NCBI RefSeq assembly: GCF_900104485.1
Contig: NZ_FMXQ01000001.1
Location: 434,001-498,000 of the forward strand
Reading direction: 5' to 3'
Length of the DNA stretch: 64,000 nt
DNA from: Bauldia litoralis
Lineage (GTDB): Bacteria > Pseudomonadota > Alphaproteobacteria > Rhizobiales > Kaistiaceae
Part shown: piece by piece, positions 55,499-64,000 of the stretch
Layout of the letters: every line of letters begins with the position of its first letter
Numbering within the stretch: position 1 is the first letter of the stretch
Translations under genes and position numbers: made by a program
The notes under the pieces: generated by a model
Seen by the model: the letters and a program-made list of their open reading frames with translations, nothing else
Database searches by the model: none
Told to the model about the DNA's origin: nothing

Positions 55499-57022
55499 CT
55501 ATTTCTTCTTTCCGGGCAGGCCGGGCAGACCGCCGAGGCCAGGAAGCTTGGGGCCGCCGATGCCGGGAAGGCCCGGCAAACCGCCAGGCAGACCGCCCGG
55601 CAGGCCGCCGCCCTTGGTCAGGCGTTCCAGGGTCGCAGGGTCCATCGGCGGCATGCCGCCGCCACCGGCGCCGGGCATGCCACCCATACCGGCCATGCCC
55701 GCCATCCGGCTGAACATGCCCTTCCCCTTGCCCATCTGCTTCATCATGTCCGCCATTTGGCGATGCATTTTCAGCAGCTTGTTGATTTCCTCGACCCGGG
55801 TTCCCGAGCCGGCGGCGATGCGCCGCTTGCGGCTCGCCTTGAGGATGTCCGGCTTCTTGCGCTCCTGCTTGGTCATCGACGAGATGATCGCGGTCTGGCG
55901 CTTGAAGACCGAGTCGTCGACGCCCATCGCGTCGATCTGCTTCTTCATCTTGCCGACGCCGGGAAGCATGCCCATCACCCCGGACATGCCGCCGATCTTG
56001 GCCATCTGGCCAAGCTGTTCGGCGAGATCGTCGAGGTCGAACTGCCCCTTGCGCATGCGCTCGGCCGCTTTCGCCGCCTGCTCGGCGTCGATATTGGCGG
56101 CGGCCTTCTCGACCAGCCCGACGACGTCGCCCATGCCGAGAATGCGGCCGGCGATCCGCTTCGGGTCGAATTCTTCCAGGGCGTCGAGCCGCTCGCCGAC
56201 ACCGATCAGCTTGATCGGCTTCTCGGTCACCGCCCGCATCGAAAGGGCCGCACCACCGCGGCCGTCGCCATCGACGCGGGTCAGCACGATGCCGGTGATC
56301 CCGACCCGGTCGTTGAAGGATTTGGCGACATTGACCGCGTCCTGGCCGGTCAGCGCATCGGCGACGAGCAGGATCTCGTGCGGATTGGTCGTCCGCCTGA
56401 TCTCGGCCATCTCGGCCATCAGCGACTCGTCGATGTGGGTGCGGCCCGCGGTGTCGAGCATCACCACGTCGTAGCCGCCGAGGCGGGCGGCGGAGAGCGC
56501 CCGCTTGCCGATATCGACCGGCATCTGGCCGGCGACGATCGGCAGCGTGTCGATGCCAGCCTGCTCACCGAGGATCTTCAACTGTTCCTGCGCGGCCGGA
56601 CGGCGGGTATCGAGCGAGGCGATCAGTACCTTGCGCTTCTCGCGATCGGTGAGGCGCCGCGCGATCTTGGCGGTGGTCGTCGTCTTGCCCGAGCCCTGAA
56701 GGCCGACCAGCATGATCGGCACCGGCGCGGCAGCGTTGAGATCGATGGTCTCGGCGTCCGAGCCAAGCATCTCGACCATCTGGTCGTTGACGATCTTGAC
56801 GACCATCTGGCCCGGCGTCACAGAGCGGATCACTTCCTGGCCGACAGCGCGGCTGCGCACCTTGTCGGTGAAGGATCGGACGACATCGAGCGCCACGTCG
56901 GCCTCGATCAGGGCGCGGCGCACCTCGCGCATCGCCTCGTTGACGTCGGATTCCGACAGGGCGCCACGCTTGGTGAGCTTGTCGAAAATCGAACCGAGGC
57001 GTTCCGAAAGGGTATCAAACAT
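55499..57022 (-). CDS. ffh: Signal recognition particle protein Ffh
   Basis: 507 residues. The N and G domains with P-loop GLQGSGKT (107-114) and [13 protein letters not shown], then the Met-rich M domain (about 325-440) with [20 protein letters not shown], and a Gly/Pro/Leu-rich tail with repeated GGLPG units at about 455-500 that is low-complexity. It binds signal sequences and the SRP RNA, and docks on FtsY, encoded at 60766. ATG 57022 is the family start (MFDTLSERL). The SRP RNA gene is not in this window. Confidence 0.97.
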   Translation of the reverse strand: MFDTLSERLGSIFDKLTKRGALSESDVNEAMREVRRALIEADVALDVVRSFTDKVRSRAVGQEVIRSVTPGQMVVKIVNDQMVEMLGSDAETIDLNAAAPVPIMLVGLQGSGKTTTTAKIARRLTDREKRKVLIASLDTRRPAAQEQLKILGEQAGIDTLPIVAGQMPVDIGKRALSAARLGGYDVVMLDTAGRTHIDESLMAEMAEIRRTTNPHEILLVADALTGQDAVNVAKSFNDRVGITGIVLTRVDGDGRGGAALSMRAVTEKPIKLIGVGERLDALEEFDPKRIAGRILGMGDVVGLVEKAAANIDAEQAAKAAERMRKGQFDLDDLAEQLGQMAKIGGMSGVMGMLPGVGKMKKQIDAMGVDDSVFKRQTAIISSMTKQERKKPDILKASRKRRIAAGSGTRVEEINKLLKMHRQMADMMKQMGKGKGMFSRMAGMAGMGGMPGAGGGGMPPMDPATLERLTKGGGLPGGLPGGLPGLPGIGGPKLPGLGGLPGLPGKKK

Positions 57023-57466
57023 CGTTTCTTCGCCGTTGACCGTTGTCGGGTCGCCTAAAGTCGTCGCCGTCCGGCCCTGCCGCAACCGGCGGAGCCATGA
57101 ATTACATGCGCTTTCGGCGCCCGCGGGCGCATCGCGCTGGCGGACGTTGACCTCCGGGATCCCGTCCCGGTCGGCGTATCGAAAGTCGCAGCTCTTCTCA
57201 GAGTTGGCGGGTTTCTACGGCTCCGGCGCGCCTAAGTCAACCAAACCGGCCCGGCAGGCCGCTTGGGAACGGGTTGCCACCGCGCTTCTCAGCGCGAAAA
57301 GACTCGCGGTCCGGCACAATATGATCCCGGACCGCGAGAGAATGTAATGAAGAACACTGGTGCTGAAAGAAGGGCGATGCCCTTCAGTCAGTCGCTATCG
57401 TTCTTTGGTGACACTGGTTTGACAGGACAGAAAATCGTTTCATGTCAGGCGCTTGCGACCTCTCGA
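57023..57466. other. Intergenic region msrA-ffh
   Basis: 444 bases with no convincing gene. They contain the strong terminator at 57296-57338 and a weak GAAGGGC/GCCCTTC hairpin (57369-57385), both facing the minus strand after msrA. The ffh promoter presumably lies at 57023-57250. I see no 4.5S, 6S or tRNA gene. Confidence 0.6.
57296..57338 (-). terminator. Rho-independent terminator downstream of msrA
   Basis: On the minus strand CTCGCGGTCCGG, a 12-base loop and CCGGACCGCGAG (57338 to 57303) form a perfect 12-bp stem, followed by TCTTTTCG. It lies 129 bases after msrA and insulates ffh. Confidence 0.75.
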
Positions 57467-58207
57467 TCAGCTGTTCCCGCCAGCCCCGACGAGCTTGGGC
57501 TCAGCACGCCATACATCGGGGAACATCGTCCGCAGGTTCTCGACCTTCGGCAGGTCGTTCCAGACGATGTAGGCCTGGTTCGGATGGTGGAAGGCGTAGT
57601 CCTGATGGTAGTCCTCGGCCGGGTGAAAGACGTCGAGATCAGACAGTTCTGTAACGATCGGCGCCGGGAAGACGGCCGCCTGGTTGAGCTGGTCGACATA
57701 GGCCTTCGCCACCTTCGCCTGTTCTTCGTCGGTGAAGTAGACGGCCGAGCGATACTGGGTGCCGACGTCCGGCCCTTGGCGGTTCAACTGGGTCGGATCG
57801 TGGGCGACCGAGAAGAAGATCTGGAGTACTTTGCCGTAGCTGATCGTTGACGGATCGTACGTGATTTCAACAACTTCGGCATGGCCGGTGACGCCGGCGC
57901 TGACCTCGGGATAGGTCGGGTCGGGTGACTCGCCGCCGGCATAGCCCGAGACGGCGTTGGTGACGCCCTCGACATGCTGGAACACCGCCTGGACGCCCCA
58001 GAAACACCCGCCGGCGACGACGGCCGTCGCAAGCTTGCCGTCGGCCGCGGCCATCTGGTCGAGGGCCGGCGGCGGGATCTGGGTCGCCTTCTCGGCGGCA
58101 TGGGCGCCCATGCTCTGGCAAAGAAGATCGAGGCCGATGACACCGGCGCCAAGCACAACGGCGATTGACAGCGCCGGCAACCGGGCGGAAAGACTTTGCG
58201 CGACCAT
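57467..58207 (-). CDS. msrA: Exported peptide-methionine (S)-S-oxide reductase MsrA
   Basis: 246 residues. The catalytic GGCFWG motif has Cys68, and GYAGGESPDPTYPEVSAGVT, then GHAEVVEITYDP and YHQDY are present. An N-terminal hydrophobic segment (residues 8-34, ending in a helix and AHAAEK) acts as a signal peptide or anchor. It is therefore likely periplasmic, unlike the usual cytoplasmic MsrA, and would repair oxidised methionine in envelope proteins. The usual C-terminal recycling cysteines are not evident, so it may rely on an external reductant. Divergent from dapF. Confidence 0.92.
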   Translation of the reverse strand: MVAQSLSARLPALSIAVVLGAGVIGLDLLCQSMGAHAAEKATQIPPPALDQMAAADGKLATAVVAGGCFWGVQAVFQHVEGVTNAVSGYAGGESPDPTYPEVSAGVTGHAEVVEITYDPSTISYGKVLQIFFSVAHDPTQLNRQGPDVGTQYRSAVYFTDEEQAKVAKAYVDQLNQAAVFPAPIVTELSDLDVFHPAEDYHQDYAFHHPNQAYIVWNDLPKVENLRTMFPDVWRAEPKLVGAGGNS

Positions 58208-58408
58208 GGTAACCCCTCCAACGGATCTGACCGGCCGGGATCATTTCCCTTCGGCCGTCTGTGGAAACGATAGGCCGGTCAGTCGCTCCGCAGTACTCAA
58301 TTCCTGTTGATCCGGCCGTGTAGTCGCGATGACAGTGGCTGCGACCGGCTGGCAATTCGTTTGGCTTTCCGCCATATAACGCGGGACCCAACAAACGGCC
58401 TGAAGACC

Positions 58409-59290
58409 ATGTCCGCCCCGGCGATCCGCTTTCGCAAGATGAACGGCCTCGGCAACGCGTTTGCCATTCTGGACGCGCGTGAAACGGGGGTGAATCTCCC
58501 CATGGACGCCATCCGGACGCTCGGCGGACGGGATGGAATCGGCTTCGATCAGCTCATTACCATCGAGCCGTCCCGAAACGGCGTCGACGCCCGCATGCGC
58601 ATCCATAATCGCGACGGCGGCGAGGTCGAGGCCTGCGGCAACGCCACCCGCTGCGTCGGCTGGATCCTGATGGGGGAGAGCGGCGGCAAGTCGGCGACGA
58701 TCGAGACCGCCGCCGGCCTGCTCAAGGCCTTCGACACCGGTACGCCGGACATGATCTCCGTCGACATGGGCAAGCCGCGCTTCGGCTGGCAGGAGATTCC
58801 CCTGGCCGAACCGTTCCACGACACCCGGGCCATCGAATTGCAGATCGGCCCGATCGATGCCCCGATCCTGCATTCGCCCTCGGCGGTCAACATCGGCAAC
58901 CCGCACGCCATTTTCTGGGTCGACGACGTCGACGCCTATGACCTCGAGCGCTTCGGGCCGCTGCTCGAGCACCACCCGATCTTTCCCGAGCGCGCCAACA
59001 TCTCGCTGGCCAGGGTCGAAAGCCGCACGGCGCTCACCGTCCGGACCTGGGAGCGCGGCGTCGGGCTGACCCGGGCCTGCGGCACCGCCGCCTGCGCCTC
59101 GGCGGTCGCGGCAATGCGCAAGGGGTTCTGCGACCGCGAGGTCACGGTGACGCTGCCCGGCGGCCCGCTGACCATCGCCTGGCGCGCCGACGACCACGTG
59201 ATGATGACCGGCGCGATCGAGTTCGAATTCGACGGCACCATCGACCCGGAGACATTTGCCTGGTCCGCGAGCCGCAAGGGCGCGGCGTAA
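58409..59290 (+). CDS. dapF: Diaminopimelate epimerase
   Basis: 293 residues. FRKMNGLGNAFAILDAR (residues 8-24, with Phe-Ala where Asp-Phe-Val is usual), the two catalytic cysteines Cys76 in EACGNATRC and Cys224 in TRACGTAAC, and the GNPHAIFWVDDV segment are present. It makes meso-DAP from LL-DAP for lysine and peptidoglycan. ATG 58409 was chosen from the family start MSAPAIRFRKM. It overlaps mtaB by 1 base. Confidence 0.97.
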   Translation: MSAPAIRFRKMNGLGNAFAILDARETGVNLPMDAIRTLGGRDGIGFDQLITIEPSRNGVDARMRIHNRDGGEVEACGNATRCVGWILMGESGGKSATIETAAGLLKAFDTGTPDMISVDMGKPRFGWQEIPLAEPFHDTRAIELQIGPIDAPILHSPSAVNIGNPHAIFWVDDVDAYDLERFGPLLEHHPIFPERANISLARVESRTALTVRTWERGVGLTRACGTAACASAVAAMRKGFCDREVTVTLPGGPLTIAWRADDHVMMTGAIEFEFDGTIDPETFAWSASRKGAA

Positions 59291-60543
59291 TGGCGGAGCG
59301 CGTCATCACCTTCGGCTGCCGGCTGAACGCGCTGGAATCGGAAGTGATGCGGGCGCGGGCCGACGCGGCCGGGATGGAGGACGCCATCCTCGTCAACACC
59401 TGCGCCGTGACCAACGAGTCGGTGCGCCAGGCCCGTCAGGCGATCCGCCGCGCGCGGCGCGAAAACCCGGACGCCCCGATCGTCGTTTCCGGCTGCGCCG
59501 CGCAGATCGAAACCGAGACCTTCGCCGCCATGGAGGAGGTCGACCTCGTCCTCGGCAATGCCGAGAAGCTGATCGCGGAGAGCTACCGGCCGCCGGATTT
59601 CGGCGTCGGCGACACGGCGCCGGTGCGGGTCAACGACATCATGTCGGTGCAGGAAACCGCCGGCCACCTGATCGAGGGGATGGACGGACGCGCGCGCGCC
59701 TTCGTCGAGATCCAGAACGGCTGCGACCATCGCTGCACCTTCTGCATCATCCCCTACGGGCGCGGCAATTCCCGCTCGGTGCCGATGGGGGCCGTGGTCG
59801 AGCAGGTGCGGCGGCTGGTCGACAATGGCTACCGCGAGATCGTGCTGACCGGCGTCGACATCACCTCTTACGGCAGCGACCTGCCCGGCAAGCCGAAGCT
59901 CGGCGCCCTCACCCGCTCGATCCTGCGGCATGTCCCGGCACTCGAGCGGCTGCGGCTGTCGTCGATCGACTCGATCGAGGTCGACACGGCGCTGCTCACC
60001 GCGATCGCCGAGGAAGAACGGCTGATGCCGCACTTCCACCTGTCGCTCCAGCATGGCGACGACATGATCCTCAAGCGGATGAAGCGACGGCATAGCCGGG
60101 CCGACTCGATCCGCTTCGCCGACACGGTGCGCCGGCTGCGGCCCGACGTGGTGTTCGGGGCCGACCTGATCGCCGGCTTCCCGACCGAGAGCGAGGCGAT
60201 GTTCGACAACACGCTCGCCATCGTCGACGACTGCGACCTCACCCACCTCCATGTCTTTCCGTTTTCGCCGCGCCCCGGCACTCCGGCCGCACGGATGCCG
60301 CAACTCGACCGCGCCGTGGTCAAGGAGCGCGCCGCCCGGCTGCGCGCCAAGGGCGAGCAGGTGCTCGCCGCGCATCTCGCGGCGGAGGAGGGTGCTGCGC
60401 GTCAGGTGCTTGTCGAGCGCAACGGCGTTGGACGGACGGAGTATTACACCCCGGCCGAGATTGACGCCGGCCGCCCGGGCGAGGTTATCGCCGCCCGGAT
60501 CACCGGCCACTCCGGCCGCTCGCTGATCGCCGAGGCGGCGTGA
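59290..60543 (+). CDS. mtaB: tRNA-t6A37 methylthiotransferase MtaB
   Basis: 417 residues of a radical-SAM methylthiotransferase. It has the UPF0004 domain with Cys in FGCRLNALES, NTCAVTNESV and SGCAAQIE, the radical-SAM cluster CDHRCTFCIIPYGRGNSRS (Cys at about 151, 155 and 158), and LIAGFPTESEAMFDNT further on. It converts t6A37 to ms2t6A37 in some tRNAs. Start ATG overlaps the dapF stop (TAATG), a conserved pairing. Confidence 0.96.
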   Translation: MAERVITFGCRLNALESEVMRARADAAGMEDAILVNTCAVTNESVRQARQAIRRARRENPDAPIVVSGCAAQIETETFAAMEEVDLVLGNAEKLIAESYRPPDFGVGDTAPVRVNDIMSVQETAGHLIEGMDGRARAFVEIQNGCDHRCTFCIIPYGRGNSRSVPMGAVVEQVRRLVDNGYREIVLTGVDITSYGSDLPGKPKLGALTRSILRHVPALERLRLSSIDSIEVDTALLTAIAEEERLMPHFHLSLQHGDDMILKRMKRRHSRADSIRFADTVRRLRPDVVFGADLIAGFPTESEAMFDNTLAIVDDCDLTHLHVFPFSPRPGTPAARMPQLDRAVVKERAARLRAKGEQVLAAHLAAEEGAARQVLVERNGVGRTEYYTPAEIDAGRPGEVIAARITGHSGRSLIAEAA

Positions 60544-60580
60544 CCGTGGCCGCCGACTCAAAGGTCGTGTTGGCGCGGTC

Positions 60581-60738
60581 GTGCGTTCTTCGAGGCTCGG
60601 CCGCTGTCGCGGCCTCGCACCTCAGAATGGCGGGTTGGGGGCTTTCCGGAGCGGAGACCTCGTCGCGTGTCCCTGAGTTTCTCACCCCCATCGCCATGCT
60701 GAGGTGCCCGCGTGATACGCGGGCCTCGAAGCACGCAC
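60581..60738. repeat. Palindromic intergenic repeat upstream of ftsY
   Basis: Two arms, GTGCG...TTCGAGGC...GCACCTCAG.ATGGCG (60581-60632) and its inverted copy (60692-60738), enclose 59 bases. Each arm has its own internal hairpin (GGCCGCTGTCGCGGCC; CCCGCGTGATACGCGGG). The same arm sequence recurs at 62592-62821. The end is 28 bases from the ftsY start. Confidence 0.8.
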
Positions 60739-60765
60739 ATCGGTCAGCCGCGTGGAGTCGACATC

Positions 60766-61863
60766 ATGGCTGAAGGCAAGGGTCTTTTCCGCCGGGTCTT
60801 CGGCGGCGGCAAGCCGGCTGAGAGCGAGAAGCAGGATGCGCCGGAGGCGGCGACCGACGCGCCGATCCGGGAGACCCCGCCGGCCGCCCCACCTGAACCG
60901 CCCGCGCGCCCGCCGGTGGTCGCCGAGCCGCCTGCGCCCGAGCCGAAGCGGTCGTGGTTCCAGAAGCTCAAGAGCGGCCTTGCCCGGTCCTCCAGCGCGC
61001 TGTCCGAGGGCATCACCTCGATCTTCACCAAGCGCAAGCTCGACGCGGCGGCGCTGGAAGAATTCGAGGACATGCTGATCAGGGCCGACCTCGGCGTCGA
61101 CACGGCGATGGCGATCGCCGAGAAGCTCGGCGAGGGCCGCTACGACAAGGAAATCTCCGGCGAGGAAGTGAAGGCGGTGCTGGCCTCGGAGATCGAGAAG
61201 CGGCTGGCGCCGGTCGCCATGCCGCTGGCCATCGACCCGGCGCTGAAGCCGCATGTCATCCTCATCGTCGGGGTCAACGGCACCGGCAAGACGACAACGA
61301 TCGGAAAGCTGACCGCCAAGCTGACGGCGGAAGGCAAGCGCGTGGTGCTGGCCGCCGGCGACACCTTCCGCGCCGCGGCGACCGAGCAGTTGAAGATCTG
61401 GGGCGAGCGTACCGGCTCGCGGGTGGTGGCGAAGGACACCGGGGCGGACGCCGCCGGCCTTGCCTTTGACGCGCTGACCGAGGCGCGGGCCGAGCAGGCC
61501 GACGTGCTTTTGATCGACACCGCAGGCCGGTTGCAGAACCGCGACGAACTGATGGCCGAGTTGGAGAAGATCGTCCGCGTCGTCCGCAAGGTCGACCCGA
61601 CCGCCCCGCATAGCGTGCTGCTGACGCTCGACGCGACGACTGGCCAGAATGCGCTGAGCCAGGTCGAGATCTTCGGCAAGCGGGCCGGCGTCACCGGGCT
61701 GGTGATGACCAAGCTCGATGGCACGGCGCGCGGCGGCATCCTTGTCGCCATCGCCGCAAAATACGGCCTGCCGGTGCATTTCATCGGCGTCGGCGAAGGC
61801 ATCGACGACCTCGAACCCTTCGAGGCCGGCGACTTCGCCCAGGCGATGGTGGGCGGGCAGTGA
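60766..61863 (+). CDS. ftsY: Signal recognition particle receptor FtsY
   Basis: 365 residues. An acidic/Pro-rich A domain (1-60) leads to the NG GTPase: P-loop GVNGTGKT (169-176), AAGDTFRAAATEQL, DTAGRLQNRDELMAEL, and TKLDGTARGG. It receives Ffh-ribosome complexes at the membrane. ATG 60766 follows GGAG; the longer frame from 60712 runs through the repeat. Its TGA overlaps the GTG of the next gene (GTGA), so at least three genes form one operon. Confidence 0.97.
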   Translation: MAEGKGLFRRVFGGGKPAESEKQDAPEAATDAPIRETPPAAPPEPPARPPVVAEPPAPEPKRSWFQKLKSGLARSSSALSEGITSIFTKRKLDAAALEEFEDMLIRADLGVDTAMAIAEKLGEGRYDKEISGEEVKAVLASEIEKRLAPVAMPLAIDPALKPHVILIVGVNGTGKTTTIGKLTAKLTAEGKRVVLAAGDTFRAAATEQLKIWGERTGSRVVAKDTGADAAGLAFDALTEARAEQADVLLIDTAGRLQNRDELMAELEKIVRVVRKVDPTAPHSVLLTLDATTGQNALSQVEIFGKRAGVTGLVMTKLDGTARGGILVAIAAKYGLPVHFIGVGEGIDDLEPFEAGDFAQAMVGGQ

Positions 61864-62228
61864 CCGCCGCCGCCGAAGCGACACCCGACAACTGCGCAAG
61901 CGCGGACAAGCCACTGCCGATACCGTCGACGCGCGAAGCCGATGCAATGCTCGAGGCGATCGACGCGCTCTGCGCCAGCCTCGCGCCGCGCCTTGTCGCG
62001 GGGCTGGCCATCGTCCGCGACAATCCCGGCCGAACACCGCAACAATGGTCGGTCAAGGATAGCGCCGACGCGACCGTCGTTTCCTTCGGGCTGATCGACC
62101 GCACCTTCTTCTGGACCTGGGACCAGGGGGTGAGCAACCATTACGCCAAGAGTCGCGAAACGGTGACCCGTATCGTCACCGGCGAACTGGCGCGGTTCGG
62201 GCATCTGAGCGACGGAGGGGCGGGATGA
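61860..62228 (+). CDS. Hypothetical protein in the ftsY operon
   Basis: 122 residues, start GTG 61860 overlapping the ftsY stop by four bases and its TGA overlapping the cupin gene (ATGA). The first 25 residues are Ala/Pro-rich and disordered. The rest is predicted alpha/beta with STREADAMLEAIDALCASLA and a strand-rich VVSFGLIDRTFFWTWDQGVS. No signal peptide and no family I recognise. Coupling to ftsY and the cupin supports that it is expressed. Confidence 0.6.
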   Translation: MTAAAEATPDNCASADKPLPIPSTREADAMLEAIDALCASLAPRLVAGLAIVRDNPGRTPQQWSVKDSADATVVSFGLIDRTFFWTWDQGVSNHYAKSRETVTRIVTGELARFGHLSDGGAG

Positions 62229-62578
62229 CCGACAAGGCCAACCTGGCGGAGAAGCTGGCGGGCTTTGACCAGCACTATGCGCCGCGCACGGTCGCCGAGT
62301 TCAACGGCCACGACGTGATGGTGGCGAAGCTCAAGGGGCCATTCGTCTGGCACAAGCACGACGAGACCGACGATTTCTTCCTTGTCCTCAAGGGCATCCT
62401 CGACATCGAGATGCGCGACCGCACGGTGACGCTCGGTCCCGGCGAGGTATTTGTTGTCCCCAGGGGTGTCGAGCATCGGCCAGTTGCCCGAGAGGAGGTT
62501 CACATCATGCTGATCGAGCCCACCGGCACGCCGAACTCGGGCGACCCGAAGACCGCCGCGCCGCGCCGGCTGGTGTGA
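62225..62578 (+). CDS. Small cupin-domain protein
   Basis: 117 residues forming one conserved cupin barrel. WHKHDETDDFFLVLKGILD carries the H-x-H-(x)3-4-E/D metal ligands of motif 1, and LGPGEVFVVPRGVEHRPVA is motif 2 with its His. It could be a metal-binding enzyme or a sensor; nothing in the sequence tells the substrate. It overlaps the preceding gene by 4 bases, the last member of the ftsY operon, before the repeat region. Confidence 0.88.
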   Translation: MTDKANLAEKLAGFDQHYAPRTVAEFNGHDVMVAKLKGPFVWHKHDETDDFFLVLKGILDIEMRDRTVTLGPGEVFVVPRGVEHRPVAREEVHIMLIEPTGTPNSGDPKTAAPRRLV

Positions 62579-62591
62579 ACCGGGGGCAGTG

Positions 62592-62821
62592 GTGCGTCCT
62601 TCGAGGCTCCGCTTCGCGGAGCACCTCAGGATGGCCAGGATGGACGGACTTCGGATCCAATCTTGCCCCGGGACAGGAACGCTTCGCCGAAATCCTGAGA
62701 CGCGACCGGAGCACGTCAGGATAGCTAGGACGGACGGACTTCGGATCCAATCTTGCCCGAGGACAGGAACACCGCGCCGCCATCCTCAGGTGCGAGCGAA
62801 GCGAGCCTCGAAGGACGCACG
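62592..62821. repeat. Palindromic intergenic repeat after the cupin gene
   Basis: Arms GTGCGTCCTTCGAGGCTC...ACCTCAGGATGG (62592-62634) and the inverted copy CCATCCTCAGGT...GAGGC/GCCTCGAAGGACGCAC (62781-62821) enclose about 146 bases. Each arm has its own small hairpin. The element matches the one at 60581-60738 and so belongs to one dispersed family, of the kind frequent in alphaproteobacterial intergenic DNA. Confidence 0.85.
62618..62797. repeat. Tandem duplication, 90-bp period
   Basis: Two imperfect copies (62618-62707 and 62708-62797) of a unit with the shared core GGACTTCGGATCCAATCTTG. They lie inside the palindromic repeat, so the centre of the element has been duplicated. Confidence 0.8.
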
Positions 62822-62859
62822 GACTAGCTTCCCGATGGCTCATTGACTAAGTAGTCGCC

Positions 62860-63501
62860 ATGGAATTCGAGAAAGGCCCCAACGAAGCCGGTCGCAAGCC
62901 GATCAACCCGTTGCTCAAGCTGGCGCTGGAGCTGGGGCCGCTTGGCGTCTTCTTCTTTGCCAACGCGCGCGGCGAATGGCTGGCCGAGCGGTTTCCGGCA
63001 CTCGAGCAGCTTGGCGGACCGCTCTTCGTCGCGACGGCGCTGTTCATCGTTGCGACGCTGATCGCCCTGACGGTCTCCCTGATCCTGACCCGGCGGCTGC
63101 CGATCATGCCGCTCATCACCGGCGTCGTCGTGCTGATCTTCGGCGGGCTGACGCTGTGGCTGCAGGATGAGACCTTCATCAAGATGAAGCCGACCATCGT
63201 CAACGTGCTGTTCGGGGCGACGCTGCTGATCGGCCTCGCCTTCGGCAAGTCGCTGCTCGGCTATGTCTTCGATTCGGTGTTCAGGCTGAGCGACGAGGGC
63301 TGGGAAAAACTGACGCTGCGCTGGGGGCTGTTCTTCTTCGTGCTGGCGGCGCTGAACGAGATCGTCTGGCGCTCGGTGTCGACCGACATGTGGGTGAACT
63401 TCAAGGTCTTCGGCATCATGCCGATCACCTTTGTCTTCACCCTGTTCCAGCTGCCGCTGATCAACCGCTACACGCTGCCTGAAAAGGACGCCGGCAGTTG
63501 A
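62860..63501 (+). CDS. yciB: Intracellular septation protein A (YciB/IspZ family)
   Basis: 213 residues, six membrane helices. [20 protein letters not shown] (residues 18-37), [19 protein letters not shown] and [20 protein letters not shown] are typical. It is an inner-membrane protein linked to envelope synthesis and septation. ATG 62860 follows TAAGTAGTCGCC with no strong ribosome-binding site. Its TGA overlaps the TTG start of the next gene. Confidence 0.93.
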   Translation: MEFEKGPNEAGRKPINPLLKLALELGPLGVFFFANARGEWLAERFPALEQLGGPLFVATALFIVATLIALTVSLILTRRLPIMPLITGVVVLIFGGLTLWLQDETFIKMKPTIVNVLFGATLLIGLAFGKSLLGYVFDSVFRLSDEGWEKLTLRWGLFFFVLAALNEIVWRSVSTDMWVNFKVFGIMPITFVFTLFQLPLINRYTLPEKDAGS

Positions 63502-64000
63502 GCGAGGCGGCCGGCGGCAATCGTCGCGGGCTGATACTGCTCCTTTGCGGGCTGGCGATCTTCGTCGTCACCGCCATCGTGCTGGCCGCCATGGGCCAGC
63601 CGTGGATCGCACCCGACGGGACGATCCGGCTGTGGGACAGCGGCGCCGGCACTTCGCTGCACCTGCTCGACTGGTACGCGCTTTCCCATATCATCCATGG
63701 CTTCCTGTTCTACCTGCTGCTGTGGCTGGTGGCGCGCCGGCAGTCGCTCGGCGTCCGGGCGCTGATCGCCATGGTCATCGAGGCCGGCTGGGAGATCCTC
63801 GAGAACACCCCCTGGGTGATCGATCGCTACCGCGACGTGACAGTGTCCGGTGACTATGTCGGCGATACCGTGCTCAACTCGACCTCCGACCTGGCGGCGA
63901 TGCTGGTCGGCTTCTACCTCGCGGCGCGACTGCCGGTCTGGGTGACGGTGGTGCTGGCGATCGTGCTGGAGCTGGTCGCCGCCTGGGTGATCCGCGACAA
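63498..64000 (+). CDS. DUF2585 family membrane protein, 5' part
   Basis: At least 167 residues before the window ends, no stop codon yet. TTG 63498 overlaps the yciB stop (TTGA). It is a membrane protein with hydrophobic helices near residues 11-33, 58-77, 130-146 and 148-165. Diagnostic segments are [40 protein letters not shown] and [17 protein letters not shown]. The frame has no stop and the family is typically near 185-200 residues, so only the last few dozen residues are missing. DUF2585 is found downstream of yciB in many Hyphomicrobiales. Function unknown. Confidence 0.88.
   Translation, partial: MSEAAGGNRRGLILLLCGLAIFVVTAIVLAAMGQPWIAPDGTIRLWDSGAGTSLHLLDWYALSHIIHGFLFYLLLWLVARRQSLGVRALIAMVIEAGWEILENTPWVIDRYRDVTVSGDYVGDTVLNSTSDLAAMLVGFYLAARLPVWVTVVLAIVLELVAAWVIRD

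Noticed and set aside
57100-57466. SRP RNA, 6S RNA or another small RNA near ffh
   Set aside because: No SRP core loop or 6S-like bubble is visible. The structured parts are explained by terminator hairpins facing msrA.

Overview
The window is 64 kb of high-GC, densely packed bacterial chromosome. Gene content and order point to an alphaproteobacterium of the Hyphomicrobiales (Rhizobiales) type. The supporting runs are ubiH-type hydroxylase / tesB / glnK / amtB / ftsK / lolA / xthA, a CenR-type regulator beside a cyclic-nucleotide-binding protein, leuS / lptE / holA, rplS-trmD-rimM-rpsP-ffh, and dapF / mtaB / ftsY / yciB / DUF2585. I cannot name the genus. I see no rRNA, tRNA, CRISPR array, insertion sequence or phage gene.

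Region by region: 1-6.4 kb holds the end of a TPR protein, a fusion of a periplasmic solute-binding domain to a TRIC-type channel, a SLOG-like protein with four membrane helices that starts behind an 11-codon leader ORF, and a ubiquinone-pathway hydroxylase. 6.4-12.7 kb is an ammonium module: tesB, the P-II gene glnK and three different Amt channels in a row. glnK and each amt gene have their own sigma-54-like promoter with the same spacing, so all four are probably induced together by nitrogen limitation. 12.8-19.5 kb carries cell-division and envelope genes (ftsK, lolA, a cNMP sensor, cenR, an L,D-transpeptidase) and xthA. 19.5-22 kb has a YggS-type PLP protein and a compact cobalt-type nitrile hydratase operon. 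22-26.3 kb is leuS-lptE-holA. 26.3-31.5 kb has an SDR enzyme, a HIG1-like small membrane protein, PduO, a rhomboid protease that apparently starts at CTG, etfBA and a 3-hydroxybutyryl-CoA dehydrogenase.

31.5-53 kb is more mixed. Housekeeping genes (asd, pdxY, an HpcH/CitE lyase, leuD, leuC) alternate with accessory ones: two c-di-GMP proteins (one cyclase domain degenerate, one intact), a large exported sulfatase, META and NlpE-like envelope proteins, and a TIR-TM-TPR protein. There is also a translationally coupled trio of a Popeye-like cNMP membrane protein, a 46-residue membrane protein and a HExxH metallopeptidase, followed by a phosphodiester glycosidase and a Tat-exported metallophosphoesterase. 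53-64 kb returns to the core genome: rplS/trmD/rimM/rpsP/ffh for translation and protein targeting, an exported MsrA, then dapF-mtaB and ftsY through to a truncated DUF2585 gene at the window edge. Two related palindromic intergenic repeats flank the ftsY-cupin segment, one of them enclosing a 90-bp tandem duplication.
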